From the NCBI RefSeq assembly GCF_017874615.1, contig NZ_JAGIKV010000009.1, forward strand, positions 1 to 64,000: 64,000 nt of DNA, read 5' to 3'. Every line of letters starts with the position of its first letter. Position 1 is the stretch's first letter. Origin of the DNA: Paenibacillus xylanexedens (GTDB taxonomy: Bacteria; Bacillota; Bacilli; Paenibacillales; Paenibacillaceae). A model generated the notes under the pieces. It ran no database searches and was not told the origin of the DNA. It worked only from the letters and a program-made list of their open reading frames with translations. Made by a program: the position numbers and the translations under genes. This document shows, in pieces, positions 26,332 to 34,648 of the stretch.

Positions 26332-27004
26332 TTTTATATCCCACTCCCCATACCGTTTTAATGTACTGAGGTTCCCGCGGATTTACTTCCAATTTCTCTC
26401 GCAGATTACGAATGTGGACCATCACCGTATTATCCGAATACCCGTAAGGTTCTTTCCATACGGTTTCGTAAATTTTCTCGGAACTAAATACTTGTCCAGG
26501 ATGGCTGGCAAGCAGCACCAGAATGGAAAACTCTAATGGTGTAAGCGAAATGTCATTATCTTTGAGCTTCACAGAATGTTTACTCGTATCAATGACAAGG
26601 TCCTTGATCAAGATAAGTGAATTGGATTCTGGTTTCCCGATCAGGGTTTGACGTCGTAACTGAGCTTTAACGCGAGCCAGCAATTCTAGCGGATTAAACG
26701 GTTTGACCATGTAATCGTCAGCCCCGGTAGTCAGGCCCGTAATTTTATCAATGTCTTCTTCCTTGGCGGATAACATAATGATGGGAGTGGTTGATACTTC
26801 TCTTATTTTGAAGCAGGCTTTGATTCCGTTCATGATGGGCATCATGACATCCAGTATTACGAGTTGGACCGATGTTGTTTTGATAATATTTAATGCTTCT
26901 TCACCATTGGCTGCTTCAATGACCTGATATCCTTCGTTACGTAAATAGACATGAATGACATCCCGGATATCGGGTTCATCATCAACAACGAGAACGGTAT
27001 TCAT
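26324..27004 (-). CDS. OmpR/PhoB-type response regulator, VanR-like
   Basis: A 226-residue regulator: receiver domain (acid pair DDEPD at 8-12, phosphoacceptor Asp at about 51 in LVILDVMMP, Lys at about 100 in VKPFNP) and a winged helix (about 130-224, ending YIKTVWGVGYKI). OmpR-type regulators bind tandem direct repeats with 11-bp period. Repeats of that kind occur upstream of three nearby genes (see 28201, 29840, 33128). First regulator gene of the five-gene minus-strand operon. Confidence 0.94.
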   Translation of the reverse strand: MNTVLVVDDEPDIRDVIHVYLRNEGYQVIEAANGEEALNIIKTTSVQLVILDVMMPIMNGIKACFKIREVSTTPIIMLSAKEEDIDKITGLTTGADDYMVKPFNPLELLARVKAQLRRQTLIGKPESNSLILIKDLVIDTSKHSVKLKDNDISLTPLEFSILVLLASHPGQVFSSEKIYETVWKEPYGYSDNTVMVHIRNLREKLEVNPREPQYIKTVWGVGYKID

Positions 27005-27061
27005 AATTCAACACTCCTTAAAAATTAGGATAACATCAGTGTATACGATAGCTTAAGATGT

Positions 27062-27628
27062 TTAAATTGTTTCCTTTTTGCGACAGACATAAACGAACGC
27101 AGGCGGGATATTCAAAGGCACGAATTCTATTTTTTCGATGATAAAGTGTTCGGATAATGTTTTTTTCATTTGAAGTGAATATTGAAAGGCGATGAATAAC
27201 CCTCCAGGTTTGAGTGCCTTATGGATCTGGTCTACCAACGTATTTCTTAATTCAGGCTCAAAGTTGAAAAACGGCAACCCGCTAAAAATGTAATCCAGTT
27301 GCTTAACGCCCTCTTGATTCATGGATTCTACCAATCGAGCGGCGTCTGGATAACAGGAGAACTCCGGGTATGCCGTCTGAAGATTATTTCTCATCGTTTC
27401 GTTCATCTCAAACAATAGGACTTTGGTGGAATCCTGTACTTGTTGATGAATATAACGAGTGATCGGACCTGTACCCGATCCAAGCTCGGCGACTGCTTTT
27501 GCCTCTAGCCAAGAGGCTTGCTTCACCATTTTGCTGGCGAGAAACCGGGAGCTGGGTATGATACTGCCAACATGTTTAGGGCTTTGCAGAAAACTTTTCA
27601 AAAATAAAACAGGTTCATTGGAATTCAT
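27062..27628 (-). CDS. phospholipid N-methyltransferase-like protein (copy 1)
   Basis: A 188-residue protein closely related to the gene at 24597: FLKSFLQSPKHVGSIIPSS at the N-terminus, SAM motif ELGSGTGPITR, GLPFFNFEP, and the same C-terminus PPAFVYVCRKK. ATG 27628 with GGAGG 7 nt upstream is chosen over a longer start. It follows DedA by 41 nt. Two copies flanking one two-component system suggest that the operon as a whole alters membrane lipids. Confidence 0.8.
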   Translation of the reverse strand: MNSNEPVLFLKSFLQSPKHVGSIIPSSRFLASKMVKQASWLEAKAVAELGSGTGPITRYIHQQVQDSTKVLLFEMNETMRNNLQTAYPEFSCYPDAARLVESMNQEGVKQLDYIFSGLPFFNFEPELRNTLVDQIHKALKPGGLFIAFQYSLQMKKTLSEHFIIEKIEFVPLNIPPAFVYVCRKKETI

Positions 27629-27669
27629 AGGGGTTCCTCCATAATGTGATGGTATGTTATTCAAACCAG

Positions 27670-28173
27670 TTAGAAATGTAATAAACGAAGCGTAGATAGT
27701 ATGGGGCCGCCGAAGTAAATTCCCGCTGTAAAATACGTTATGGTCCATAACAATGCACTGGAATAGGAGATAAGAGCAAATTTTCTATACTGCACGCCGC
27801 TCAGTCCAATGACCAAGGGGAGAACATATCTCACGATTGGAATGAACAAACCGATACACATCGCCCAATTGCCACTCTTATTCAGAATCAATTCAGCCTT
27901 GATGAAGTGTTTATGATGTTGAAATCTGTGTTTTATCTTGGGGCCAAATAACTTCCCAGCAAAATAAGCAAAGGTAATGGCCGTTAATAGTCCTGATAAA
28001 ATACAGAAGTATGTGATCCATGAATTGATAACTCCTGTGTGACTCAAAATGGCACCGCTGATAATCGTGATTTCATTTGGAATTGGAATCCCGAAAGGCC
28101 CTAATGAGAAGGCAAAATAAAAAATCAGATAACCATACTGATGAAGTAGCTCTAAGATCGTATTACTGATCAT
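27670..28173 (-). CDS. DedA family membrane protein
   Basis: A 167-residue protein with four or five hydrophobic segments and DedA/SNARE-associated features: FGIPIPNEI (about 27-35) with the conserved acidic residue, and IPIVRYVLPLVIGLSG (about 111-126) with the essential Arg. DedA proteins are linked to undecaprenyl phosphate and phospholipid flipping and to resistance to cationic peptides. First gene of the operon DedA, methyltransferase, response regulator, kinase, methyltransferase; GAGGAGG precedes the start. Confidence 0.9.
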   Translation of the reverse strand: MISNTILELLHQYGYLIFYFAFSLGPFGIPIPNEITIISGAILSHTGVINSWITYFCILSGLLTAITFAYFAGKLFGPKIKHRFQHHKHFIKAELILNKSGNWAMCIGLFIPIVRYVLPLVIGLSGVQYRKFALISYSSALLWTITYFTAGIYFGGPILSTLRLLHF

Positions 28174-28200
28174 TGTTTTGCCTCCTCTCTTGTTGATATT

Positions 28201-28263
28201 GCAATCATAATGAAAAGAACTAAGGAATTAATGAGCATAAATCTGAAGAAAATCTAAAGAATA
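28201..28263 (-). promoter_or_regulatory. response-regulator-type promoter of DedA operon
   Basis: On the minus strand two 11-bp direct repeats of the type CTTYAGAWWWT (28241-28261) are followed by CCTTAGTT and a -10 TATGAT (complement of 28204-28209). About four fifths of this 63-bp region is identical by eye to 33128-33190 before mprF. The layout is typical of OmpR-type activated promoters with no good -35. Confidence 0.65.
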
Positions 28264-28343
28264 CATAAGCAAAGCCAAACAACTACGTGCAAGAGAAAAA
28301 AGCCTTGCCAACGTACTGGCAAGACTTGAATAGGTGGATATAC

Positions 28344-29151
28344 TCAGGAGCGGTGATCAATTGGCACAGTCATAACCATAATGTTGTTCGCGTGATTCAA
28401 TGTTAACGTGCCACCTTGCAGCTTAATCATATTTCTGGCGATATGAAGGTCCATTGCAGTTCTGGCGTAGATCTCTGATGCAGTGCGGGATGAGCTATGC
28501 AGTTGTGTGCGATCCATAGGTATGCCGTATTCATCAAGTATCATGGGAAGAGAGTCGGGCATGCTGAATTAGATCATTCATTCGTTTTCGAAGTTGAGAG
28601 GCATCTGTATATGTTTCTTGTACAATCCGGCTATATTCTTCCTGATTGGGAACTGATTTGCTTTTTAACAACTCTACGTTTCGAATGATCCCTTCCAGGG
28701 GGGTGTAAAGTTCATTCGATATACCTTCGATCCATTCCTTTTTGACGGTCTCGTACTCATGTTCCTCGATCATCTGCTTTTGTAATTGCTCCACCATGGA
28801 ATGAAGTTGAGACGAAAATGTTCTTAATTCAACATGTTGCAGTGGAGGCACTCGATAGCTCAAGTCTCCTCCCGAGATGATGCGTATGGCGTGGTCCAAA
28901 ATGGCAATTTCCTTAACGATGCGATGAGTCAGAATGAAAAAAGATATCACATAAAACGTAGTAAATAGGATAAGAACAAGGTATGCCAGATGCAGTTGCA
29001 ATAGATACAGCTCGGCTAGATGATGAACTGCGGCAAGCGGTAGCAAGCATATGAAGGTCATGAGAAAGGCAATCAGAAGACTGAAAACAGAACTGATAAG
29101 GATATGGAAACGAATACTATGTTTGCGATAAAACGAGGGGAAATCTGTCAA
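28344..29151 (-). pseudogene. degenerate sensor kinase remnant
   Basis: Two overlapping minus-strand frames (28534-29151, 205 residues, and 28344-28562, 72 residues) together resemble the kinase at 25231. The first has two transmembrane segments, HAMP and the DHp helix, but the phosphorylated His is replaced by Asn (GISNELYTPLEGI). The second keeps only the extreme C-terminus (LHIARNMIKLQGGTLTL). The ATP-binding N box and G boxes between them are missing and the frame shifts near 28550. It cannot be an active kinase; the first frame alone might still be made as a membrane protein (TTG start, GGAGTGAG upstream). Confidence 0.82.
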
Positions 29152-29159
29152 TGTTCATC

Positions 29160-29807
29160 TCACTCCAATCGAGTCGATTTAACACGGGATGAGAGAGCAT
29201 GCAGGGTTGTTCCAGCCAAGCGGAAACAAAGTTCTCCCACTAGTATCCCACCTGCAATATCTACAACGACATGTTGTTTCACCAGTACGGTAGACATCAT
29301 AATAAGAATGGAAAGGGTGGAAGTCATCGCCCATATCGCTCGTCCAAATACACGTGTTCCTCTAAGGATCAGATAACTGGTTAGCACATGAATACTCGGA
29401 AAACAGTTGTAGGGTTGATCGTTAGAGTAGATGTAATCAACCATCGTGAAGAGAAATCCTTTCTCCCCCTGGATGTTAGGGCGCTCAATCGCTGTCTGGA
29501 ACAGAGCGAAGAAGAGGTACGAGATCACCAGACCACTGCATAGTGCAATGAGCGTTTGAAAATAGGTTTGCTTGTCCTTAAAAGCAAGTGCTATTAATGC
29601 ACCTGTAATGAATGGGTACCATAATACATAAGGAATGATAAAGGCCGGGACAAAAGGGATCATGGAATCCAGGGGCGTTGCAAGACTGTAGACATGATTT
29701 CCAGCCCGATTTAGCACTCCGTAGAAGATATTTAAGATTGGAACGGCTGCAAGCCAAAGCAGGGAAAGCCAGGCTGATTTAGTAGATGACGAATTGGAAA
29801 GCTTCAA
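29160..29807 (-). CDS. PAP2 family membrane phosphatase
   Basis: A 215-residue protein with about six transmembrane segments. PAP2 motif 2 is seen in CFPSIHV (about residues 136-142) and motif 3 in LVKQHVVVDIAGG (about 173-185) with the catalytic His and Asp; motif 1 is weak (QTAIERP). Such enzymes remove phosphate from undecaprenyl pyrophosphate or lipid phosphates. TTG start with AGGAG 8 nt upstream. The kinase remnant starts 9 nt downstream in the same transcript. Confidence 0.85.
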   Translation of the reverse strand: MKLSNSSSTKSAWLSLLWLAAVPILNIFYGVLNRAGNHVYSLATPLDSMIPFVPAFIIPYVLWYPFITGALIALAFKDKQTYFQTLIALCSGLVISYLFFALFQTAIERPNIQGEKGFLFTMVDYIYSNDQPYNCFPSIHVLTSYLILRGTRVFGRAIWAMTSTLSILIMMSTVLVKQHVVVDIAGGILVGELCFRLAGTTLHALSSRVKSTRLE

Positions 29808-29839
29808 ATGCTCAACTCCTATACGGATTTATCAATGTA

Positions 29840-29898
29840 CCCATAGTAGAGGTAAACTCTGAAGAACTTGAGAGGGATTTTCTAAAGAATTTCTGAAT
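29840..29898 (-). promoter_or_regulatory. response-regulator-type promoter of PAP2 gene
   Basis: On the minus strand TTCAGAAATTCTTTAGAAA shows two half-sites at 11-bp spacing, a third half-site TTCTTCAGAG lies downstream, and a -10-like TATGGG is at the same relative place as TATGAT before dedA and mprF. Weaker match than the other two. Confidence 0.5.
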
Positions 29899-29949
29899 AT
29901 CAGGTAAAGTTTGTCTCGAAATAGAGTGGTATGAACAGATGGCATAAAG

Positions 29950-29986
29950 AAGAGCCGAGACATCATAATGACGACTCAGCTCTTGG
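29950..29986 (-). terminator. minus-strand terminator-like hairpin
   Basis: Read on the minus strand, AAGAGCTGAG and CTCGGCTCTT pair around an inner TCAT / ATGA stem and run into TTCTTT. It overlaps the stop codon of the 46-residue small ORF and would end the mprF-small ORF transcript. Confidence 0.6.
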
Positions 29987-30116
29987 GTAGGAGGTAGAAC
30001 CAGTTGAATTTTATACCAGCAACAAAAAACAAAACAATCCATCCCCATAGAAACAACAAACGTAGAGGTCGTGGAATCAGGAGATATTCTGAGTACAATT
30101 TGCTGAAAAATTTCAT
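29976..30116 (-). CDS. small membrane protein, 46 residues
   Basis: ATG start at 30116 on the minus strand, preceded by AGGGGTGG, and a 46-residue product with a basic N-terminus (MKFFSKLYSEYLLIPRPLR), one transmembrane segment (about 20-36, rich in Trp, Leu and Phe) and a short tail NWFYLLPKS. The stop codon lies in the terminator hairpin. I do not recognise it. It follows the 53-residue membrane ORF, so both may be read with or after mprF. A real gene is likely from the ribosome site and composition, but unproven. Confidence 0.5.
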   Translation of the reverse strand: MKFFSKLYSEYLLIPRPLRLLFLWGWIVLFFVAGIKFNWFYLLPKS

Positions 30117-30149
30117 TACAGTTGTGACCACCCCTGCTAAGTTACTCCC

Positions 30150-30311
30150 TTACATTCGCTTTCGAAAGAAAAAGAAATAAGCCGATATAATAACCGAAAT
30201 TCCAATAAGTCTATATGTTGTGACGTAGATATCAGAGTTAGTTCTGCCCATTACAAAAACGACGATCACAACAAATACGATTAAAAGACCAAAAGTGATC
30301 TTATAACTCAG
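30150..30311 (-). CDS. small membrane protein, 53 residues, possible CTG start
   Basis: A minus-strand frame ending at 30150 encodes two hydrophobic segments (about residues 4-22 and 35-49) joined by GRTNSDIYVTTYR, with a basic end (FFFFRKRM). No ATG, GTG or TTG precedes the first segment; CTG at 30311 has a near-perfect GGAGGAGG 8 nt upstream, and a stop codon closes the frame just before that site. A TATAAT lies at 30349-30354 on the minus strand. If real, this is a rare CTG-initiated small membrane protein. Function unknown. Confidence 0.42.
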   Translation of the reverse strand: MSYKITFGLLIVFVVIVVFVMGRTNSDIYVTTYRLIGISVIISAYFFFFRKRM

Positions 30312-30407
30312 ACGAGAAACCTCCTCCAGTTATATCAAAATTAGGTATATTATATCATGTTATACGCCAGAGGATTTTCTTTGTAACAGATTTAACCAAA
30401 CCATTAC

Positions 30408-33038
30408 TCATTCAGGACAACGAGATACTAACCGAATAAGATCAAGCGTAAGCAGGGGAAGTGCCATGCCTGAAGGATATGCTAAGTACCTTGCATGCCA
30501 CTCCGGCGAGTATTTTTCCTTGTATCGGCGTAATCCTTCGAATCCGTACCAGTACCCACCGTACCGGAAGACCAGACGGGCTAGTTTTTCTTCACGATGA
30601 GAGTTTTGATTCTCACCAACGCTGGAGAGCGGAGACATGCCGAGATTAAAGTAAGAATACCCCTGTTCTTTGGCCCATTCAATCAATCGTACAAATAGCA
30701 CATCCATCGTACCGTTCGGTGTATCATTCAGATGGCGCATCAGATCAATGGAGATGACTTGATGATGACTATAGGATGGGGCCAACGTTGCAAATGCTAG
30801 TATACGGCCTTGCGCATTACGAAGCAGTGTTAAGGGGGAGCGCTGAATATAGGCTTCGCTGAACCATCCCAATGAATACGTTTTTTCCTTACGATCGCCG
30901 AGCCACTCGTCCGAAATTTGACGCAATTCAGATAGTAATTCTGAAGAATATGGCGGGGATAATACTTCAAAGATCTGTCCTTCGCGATCTGATTTATTTA
31001 AGGCTGTGCGTAAGTTTTGATTACTTTTCCCACGTAGAGTAAATGTATCTAGAGGTACCAAAGCTTCTTCGCCTAATTTGAAAAATTTGTAGCCATTCTC
31101 ATGATAAATCGACAGGTATTCAGGTGTAGCCTGATAAAAAACGACGGTCAATGCATAATTATTCGCATAACTCTGAAATTCTTGAATCGCAGCACCAACA
31201 AGGTTTTTATTGCCGATTGGATCACCAAGTACAATGAGTTTCTGACGTACTTGAGCGTAGGGAATCAGAACCTGATCATTTTGGGCCCAGTAAAAATGTT
31301 TGTCACCCAGATAGAGGAGATGAGTTAATAGATTACCGTCTTCTGTGGCAATGAATTGAGTGAGTTTATCCATATCTTCTTCATCAGGGCCCACTTCTGT
31401 ATAGCGAGACGGACGCAATGTAAAGACAAAAGCCATCACAATCAAAGCACCCATTAATCCACTAAGCGCTGTTAACATATAGTCGTGAGGATGTGACACC
31501 CATTGTTGCGGACGCATGGGCAGGTGTTGCAGAATAGCCGGATGCAGCTGTGAACCTATAATGTAATACGACAACGATGAGATTAGAGCAAGAAACGTCC
31601 AGATCCAGATGCTTCGTGCAGATATACGAATACTCTCACGATTAAATCGTGTAGGGGATATCCACAGAATGAACGCCACGGTTAATAATATAAGTGCTTC
31701 TTCGTAATCAAATCCTTTGGCAAATGTGAAAATAGCTCCTGCTAACAACAATGCTCCAGTCCACAAGTAAGCTCGGCGAATACGCATGGATATCCCCCAG
31801 GATATGACGATAAGCATGATACCGATAGTTACTGACAATTGTTCAGATAAGCGCATCATGGATAAAGATAACAGATGTTCCATGAAGCGTAACCGATCTA
31901 TAAGGCCTGGAGAAACCGCGGAGATGAGTAGAAGGACCCCGCTAGCGAATACTAGCTTGCCAAGTATCCACGCACCCAGATCACTAAGCAAACTGAAACG
32001 TGAAGGCCAATTCCAGCATCTGACCCATATATTACGTGAAGCATTGAAACAGTTCTTCGTAATATCCTGCCATTGCTGTCGACTTGGACGCATCTCAAGC
32101 CCGGCCAATACCAGACCGATGAGCCAAGGAATGACAAAGTAAAACATGCGGAATAACAACAAAATCATTAGTGCACGTGAAGGCTCAACACCTAAAGTTT
32201 GCAGACCAAGCAAGGCGATCAGATCAAAAGCGCCAATGCCGCCTGGAGCCATACTAATGATCCCGGCAATAGCTGCCACAACGTATACCCCAAATACCGG
32301 AGCGAACGGTAAGGGATGCAGATCAGAAAAAGCAAACAACCAAAATAATGTTCCTGCACAAGCCCATTCGAGAACAGAGGAACCCAGAGAAGCGATAATG
32401 ACGGTCCATGGTAATCTGCCATTTCCCTTGTTAAACCATTTGGCGAATAGGGAAGAACGTTGCATGAGTAAGAAAAACGGTAAGTATAATGCAACTCCCC
32501 ATACGCCTAGCCGAAGCCAAGGATGCTGTTCAAATAGAAGTTCTACAGGCAAAATACCGATTAGTGCAAGACCGCCAAGCAAGGATAGACCAACCAATAA
32601 AATAGGCGATAAAAAAAGTATGGCAGCACCCATCGTTTTCATGGGAATCCCGCTTTTCTTATAAAGAAACGCACGTAATCCTACACCAGTAAGACCTGCG
32701 AACCCAACCATATTATTGAATGTATTAGCGATCCAGCCGTATCGATACGTGGTTATCCAATGAATATTGAGCTTAAACTGTTTGCGAATTAGAAAATCAT
32801 ACGTACTCATCACAGATACGGCTATAAACGAAGCAATGGTCAATTGAATGATGACATGAACGGGCTTCATATGTATTTCATGAATAATGCTAGCTATATT
32901 AATACGCTGAATCTCATGTCTTCCATATACATAGATGATGACGAGAATCGTTACAGGGATTAGAGCCCTAATGATTTTGGATTGATAACAAGCTTTTAGA
33001 AACTGAAATAACTTAAGGTTTTGAAGCAAATCTTTCAT
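30408..33038 (-). CDS. mprF: MprF, lysyl-phosphatidylglycerol synthase/flippase
   Basis: An 876-residue protein. The N-terminal two thirds contain about 14 transmembrane segments with the flippase features WIANTFNNMVGFAGLTGVGLRAF (about 101-123) and APGGIGAFDLIALLGL. The C-terminal DUF2156/GNAT-like domain (about 560-860) carries FNLGMSPLSSVG and FRYGGYWYGFEGLRRYKEKY, typical of MprF synthases. It adds lysine (or alanine) to phosphatidylglycerol and moves it outward, lowering sensitivity to cationic peptides. ATG 33038, after GGTGGAG, is preferred over 33092, which has no ribosome site. Confidence 0.93.
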   Translation of the reverse strand: MKDLLQNLKLFQFLKACYQSKIIRALIPVTILVIIYVYGRHEIQRINIASIIHEIHMKPVHVIIQLTIASFIAVSVMSTYDFLIRKQFKLNIHWITTYRYGWIANTFNNMVGFAGLTGVGLRAFLYKKSGIPMKTMGAAILFLSPILLVGLSLLGGLALIGILPVELLFEQHPWLRLGVWGVALYLPFFLLMQRSSLFAKWFNKGNGRLPWTVIIASLGSSVLEWACAGTLFWLFAFSDLHPLPFAPVFGVYVVAAIAGIISMAPGGIGAFDLIALLGLQTLGVEPSRALMILLLFRMFYFVIPWLIGLVLAGLEMRPSRQQWQDITKNCFNASRNIWVRCWNWPSRFSLLSDLGAWILGKLVFASGVLLLISAVSPGLIDRLRFMEHLLSLSMMRLSEQLSVTIGIMLIVISWGISMRIRRAYLWTGALLLAGAIFTFAKGFDYEEALILLTVAFILWISPTRFNRESIRISARSIWIWTFLALISSLSYYIIGSQLHPAILQHLPMRPQQWVSHPHDYMLTALSGLMGALIVMAFVFTLRPSRYTEVGPDEEDMDKLTQFIATEDGNLLTHLLYLGDKHFYWAQNDQVLIPYAQVRQKLIVLGDPIGNKNLVGAAIQEFQSYANNYALTVVFYQATPEYLSIYHENGYKFFKLGEEALVPLDTFTLRGKSNQNLRTALNKSDREGQIFEVLSPPYSSELLSELRQISDEWLGDRKEKTYSLGWFSEAYIQRSPLTLLRNAQGRILAFATLAPSYSHHQVISIDLMRHLNDTPNGTMDVLFVRLIEWAKEQGYSYFNLGMSPLSSVGENQNSHREEKLARLVFRYGGYWYGFEGLRRYKEKYSPEWHARYLAYPSGMALPLLTLDLIRLVSRCPE

Positions 33039-33127
33039 TGTGTCCTGGACTCCACCTTTATGTGAAAATAGAATTTTAACGTTATTGGGCATGGGTCACG
33101 GGTATTTTACGTGCTTCCTGCCGTACA

Positions 33128-33190
33128 GGAATCATATTGAAAAAAACTAAGGATTTCATAAGTATATTTCTAAAGAAAATCTGAAGAAAT
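33128..33190 (-). promoter_or_regulatory. response-regulator-type promoter of mprF
   Basis: On the minus strand two 11-bp direct repeats (complement of TCTAAAGAAAATCTGAAGAA, 33169-33188) precede CCTTAGTT and TATGAT (complement of 33131-33136). The whole stretch matches the dedA promoter region at 28201-28263. Control by the two-component regulator at 26324 is inferred. Confidence 0.65.
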
Positions 33191-33250
33191 AAATCGAACG
33201 AAATAATGCTGGCATGCCAATATATAGTGTAAGGAAGAGGGGGATAGATA

Positions 33251-33838
33251 ATGAGTGAGCAAGATGAGTACATAGAACTTATAACGTTAATACGGGCGGG
33301 GCATGAAGAAGCTTATGGAGAATTATATGAGAAAACAGTGACGAGGATATATCAAACTGTGCGATTTCTCATCAAGGACAAGTCTGATGCGGAGGATGTA
33401 GTACAGGAGATTTACATTCAGGCGTATCGATCATTGGCGCGATATGATGCGGAGCGTGCTTTTCGTCCCTGGTTGATGGGGGTGACGATGCGACAGGTTC
33501 AGAGTTATCGACGCAAAAGATTGATGCAGTTTCGGTTTAGCAAGCGGATCGAGAAATCTGACGTTGGTATGGAATATGATTTTTCCACTGATCTGGTCAA
33601 CAAACTGGCAAATCGTCCTCTGCTGGAACAGGTGCACCGTTTGCCGTACAAGCTGCAGCAGTTGGTCACACTTCATTATTTGAATGAATACACGCAAGAG
33701 GAGATTGCTGGCATATTGGAGATTCCACTTGGAACCGTAAAATCGCGTATACATGCGGCGCTGGCGAAGTTGAGACAGAAAGAGAAGATGAATCCAAGAT
33801 TGCGTGGAAAGGTGGAGGATCTGCATGAAACTCGATGA
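33251..33838 (+). CDS. ECF-type RNA polymerase sigma factor
   Basis: A 195-residue sigma-70 family protein: region 2 (about 20-90, DAEDVVQEIYIQAYRSL and RPWLMGVTMRQVQSYRRK) and region 4 (about 125-180, QEEIAGILEIPLGTVKSRIHAALAKLR). Divergent from mprF, with AGGAAGAGGGGG before the ATG. The following gene overlaps its end and encodes a membrane protein likely to hold it inactive. Confidence 0.94.
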   Translation: MSEQDEYIELITLIRAGHEEAYGELYEKTVTRIYQTVRFLIKDKSDAEDVVQEIYIQAYRSLARYDAERAFRPWLMGVTMRQVQSYRRKRLMQFRFSKRIEKSDVGMEYDFSTDLVNKLANRPLLEQVHRLPYKLQQLVTLHYLNEYTQEEIAGILEIPLGTVKSRIHAALAKLRQKEKMNPRLRGKVEDLHETR

Positions 33839-34574
33839 ACAGTTGCGAACAGCCTACCAGGAAGAGACCAAAGACTGGTCCGTTCCTGCGAGAATTAAAC
33901 ATAAAATGATGGATGGTATTCGAAATGATTCACACATCAGAAGAAATCGAAAAAAATGGCTGGTCACTGGGCTATTAGTTGTTGTGCTCGTTATTCCCAC
34001 CGGAGCCTACGCAGGATACACCTATCTCGCAGACGGAATATATGGTTCGCAGGAGAATATCTCTGCTATGGGGGGAACCGCTGAGGATTATATGAGGTTG
34101 GAAGCAAAGCTGCAGACGGCCAAGGCCCATTTCAGTGAAGAAGAATTTGTTCAATATATGGACTTGCTGAAGCAATTAGGGCAAATGGCCGTGAAGTATG
34201 CCGATTCTCAGGGCAATATGCATCCAGAGCAGTGGAGTACAGTGGAGCAGAAACGATATAACCTTCTTGTAGCTGAGCTGGAACCGTTTTTTGAGAAGCT
34301 GGAAGCTGTGAGTGCAGGGTCATCCCAAAAACTGATGGACGAGCAGCAATTTTGGACGGAACAGTTGGAACAGGCAGAAAAGACATTCACCAAAGAACAA
34401 TATCGTGAGTTCAAGTCTGTCTATGAACAAATGAAAAAATACAAAGTTATGGTGATGGACAAGGATGGAAGTACCCATGAGGAACGCTTGTCAGCGGAAC
34501 AAAAGGATGATTTAAGGCAGCTAGAGAGACGCCTAATTCCCTATTTGAAACGGTTGGAGCTCAATGTGCGTTGA
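33825..34574 (+). CDS. probable anti-sigma factor, membrane (DUF3600-like)
   Basis: A 249-residue protein with an N-terminal cytoplasmic part (1-40), one transmembrane segment (about 43-64, LVTGLLVVVLVIPTGAYAGYTYL) and an extracellular, Glu/Gln-rich helical domain (70-249). Size, topology and a 14-bp overlap with the sigma gene indicate a one-pass anti-sigma factor; the outside domain resembles the DUF3600 group of Bacillus. ATG 33825 with GGTGGAGG is chosen over 33804. Confidence 0.75.
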   Translation: MKLDEQLRTAYQEETKDWSVPARIKHKMMDGIRNDSHIRRNRKKWLVTGLLVVVLVIPTGAYAGYTYLADGIYGSQENISAMGGTAEDYMRLEAKLQTAKAHFSEEEFVQYMDLLKQLGQMAVKYADSQGNMHPEQWSTVEQKRYNLLVAELEPFFEKLEAVSAGSSQKLMDEQQFWTEQLEQAEKTFTKEQYREFKSVYEQMKKYKVMVMDKDGSTHEERLSAEQKDDLRQLERRLIPYLKRLELNVR

Positions 34575-34648
34575 ATCGGGTGAACTGTGAAAGAGGAGCA
34601 GAAGCGGAGAAGTGAATTCTTTCGCTTCTTTCTTGTTGCTGTGATTCA

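Noticed and set aside
29812..30048. 78-codon minus-strand frame
   Set aside because: Cys-rich shadow frame with no ribosome site; the overlapping frame 29976-30116 has a ribosome site and a membrane helix and is the better candidate.
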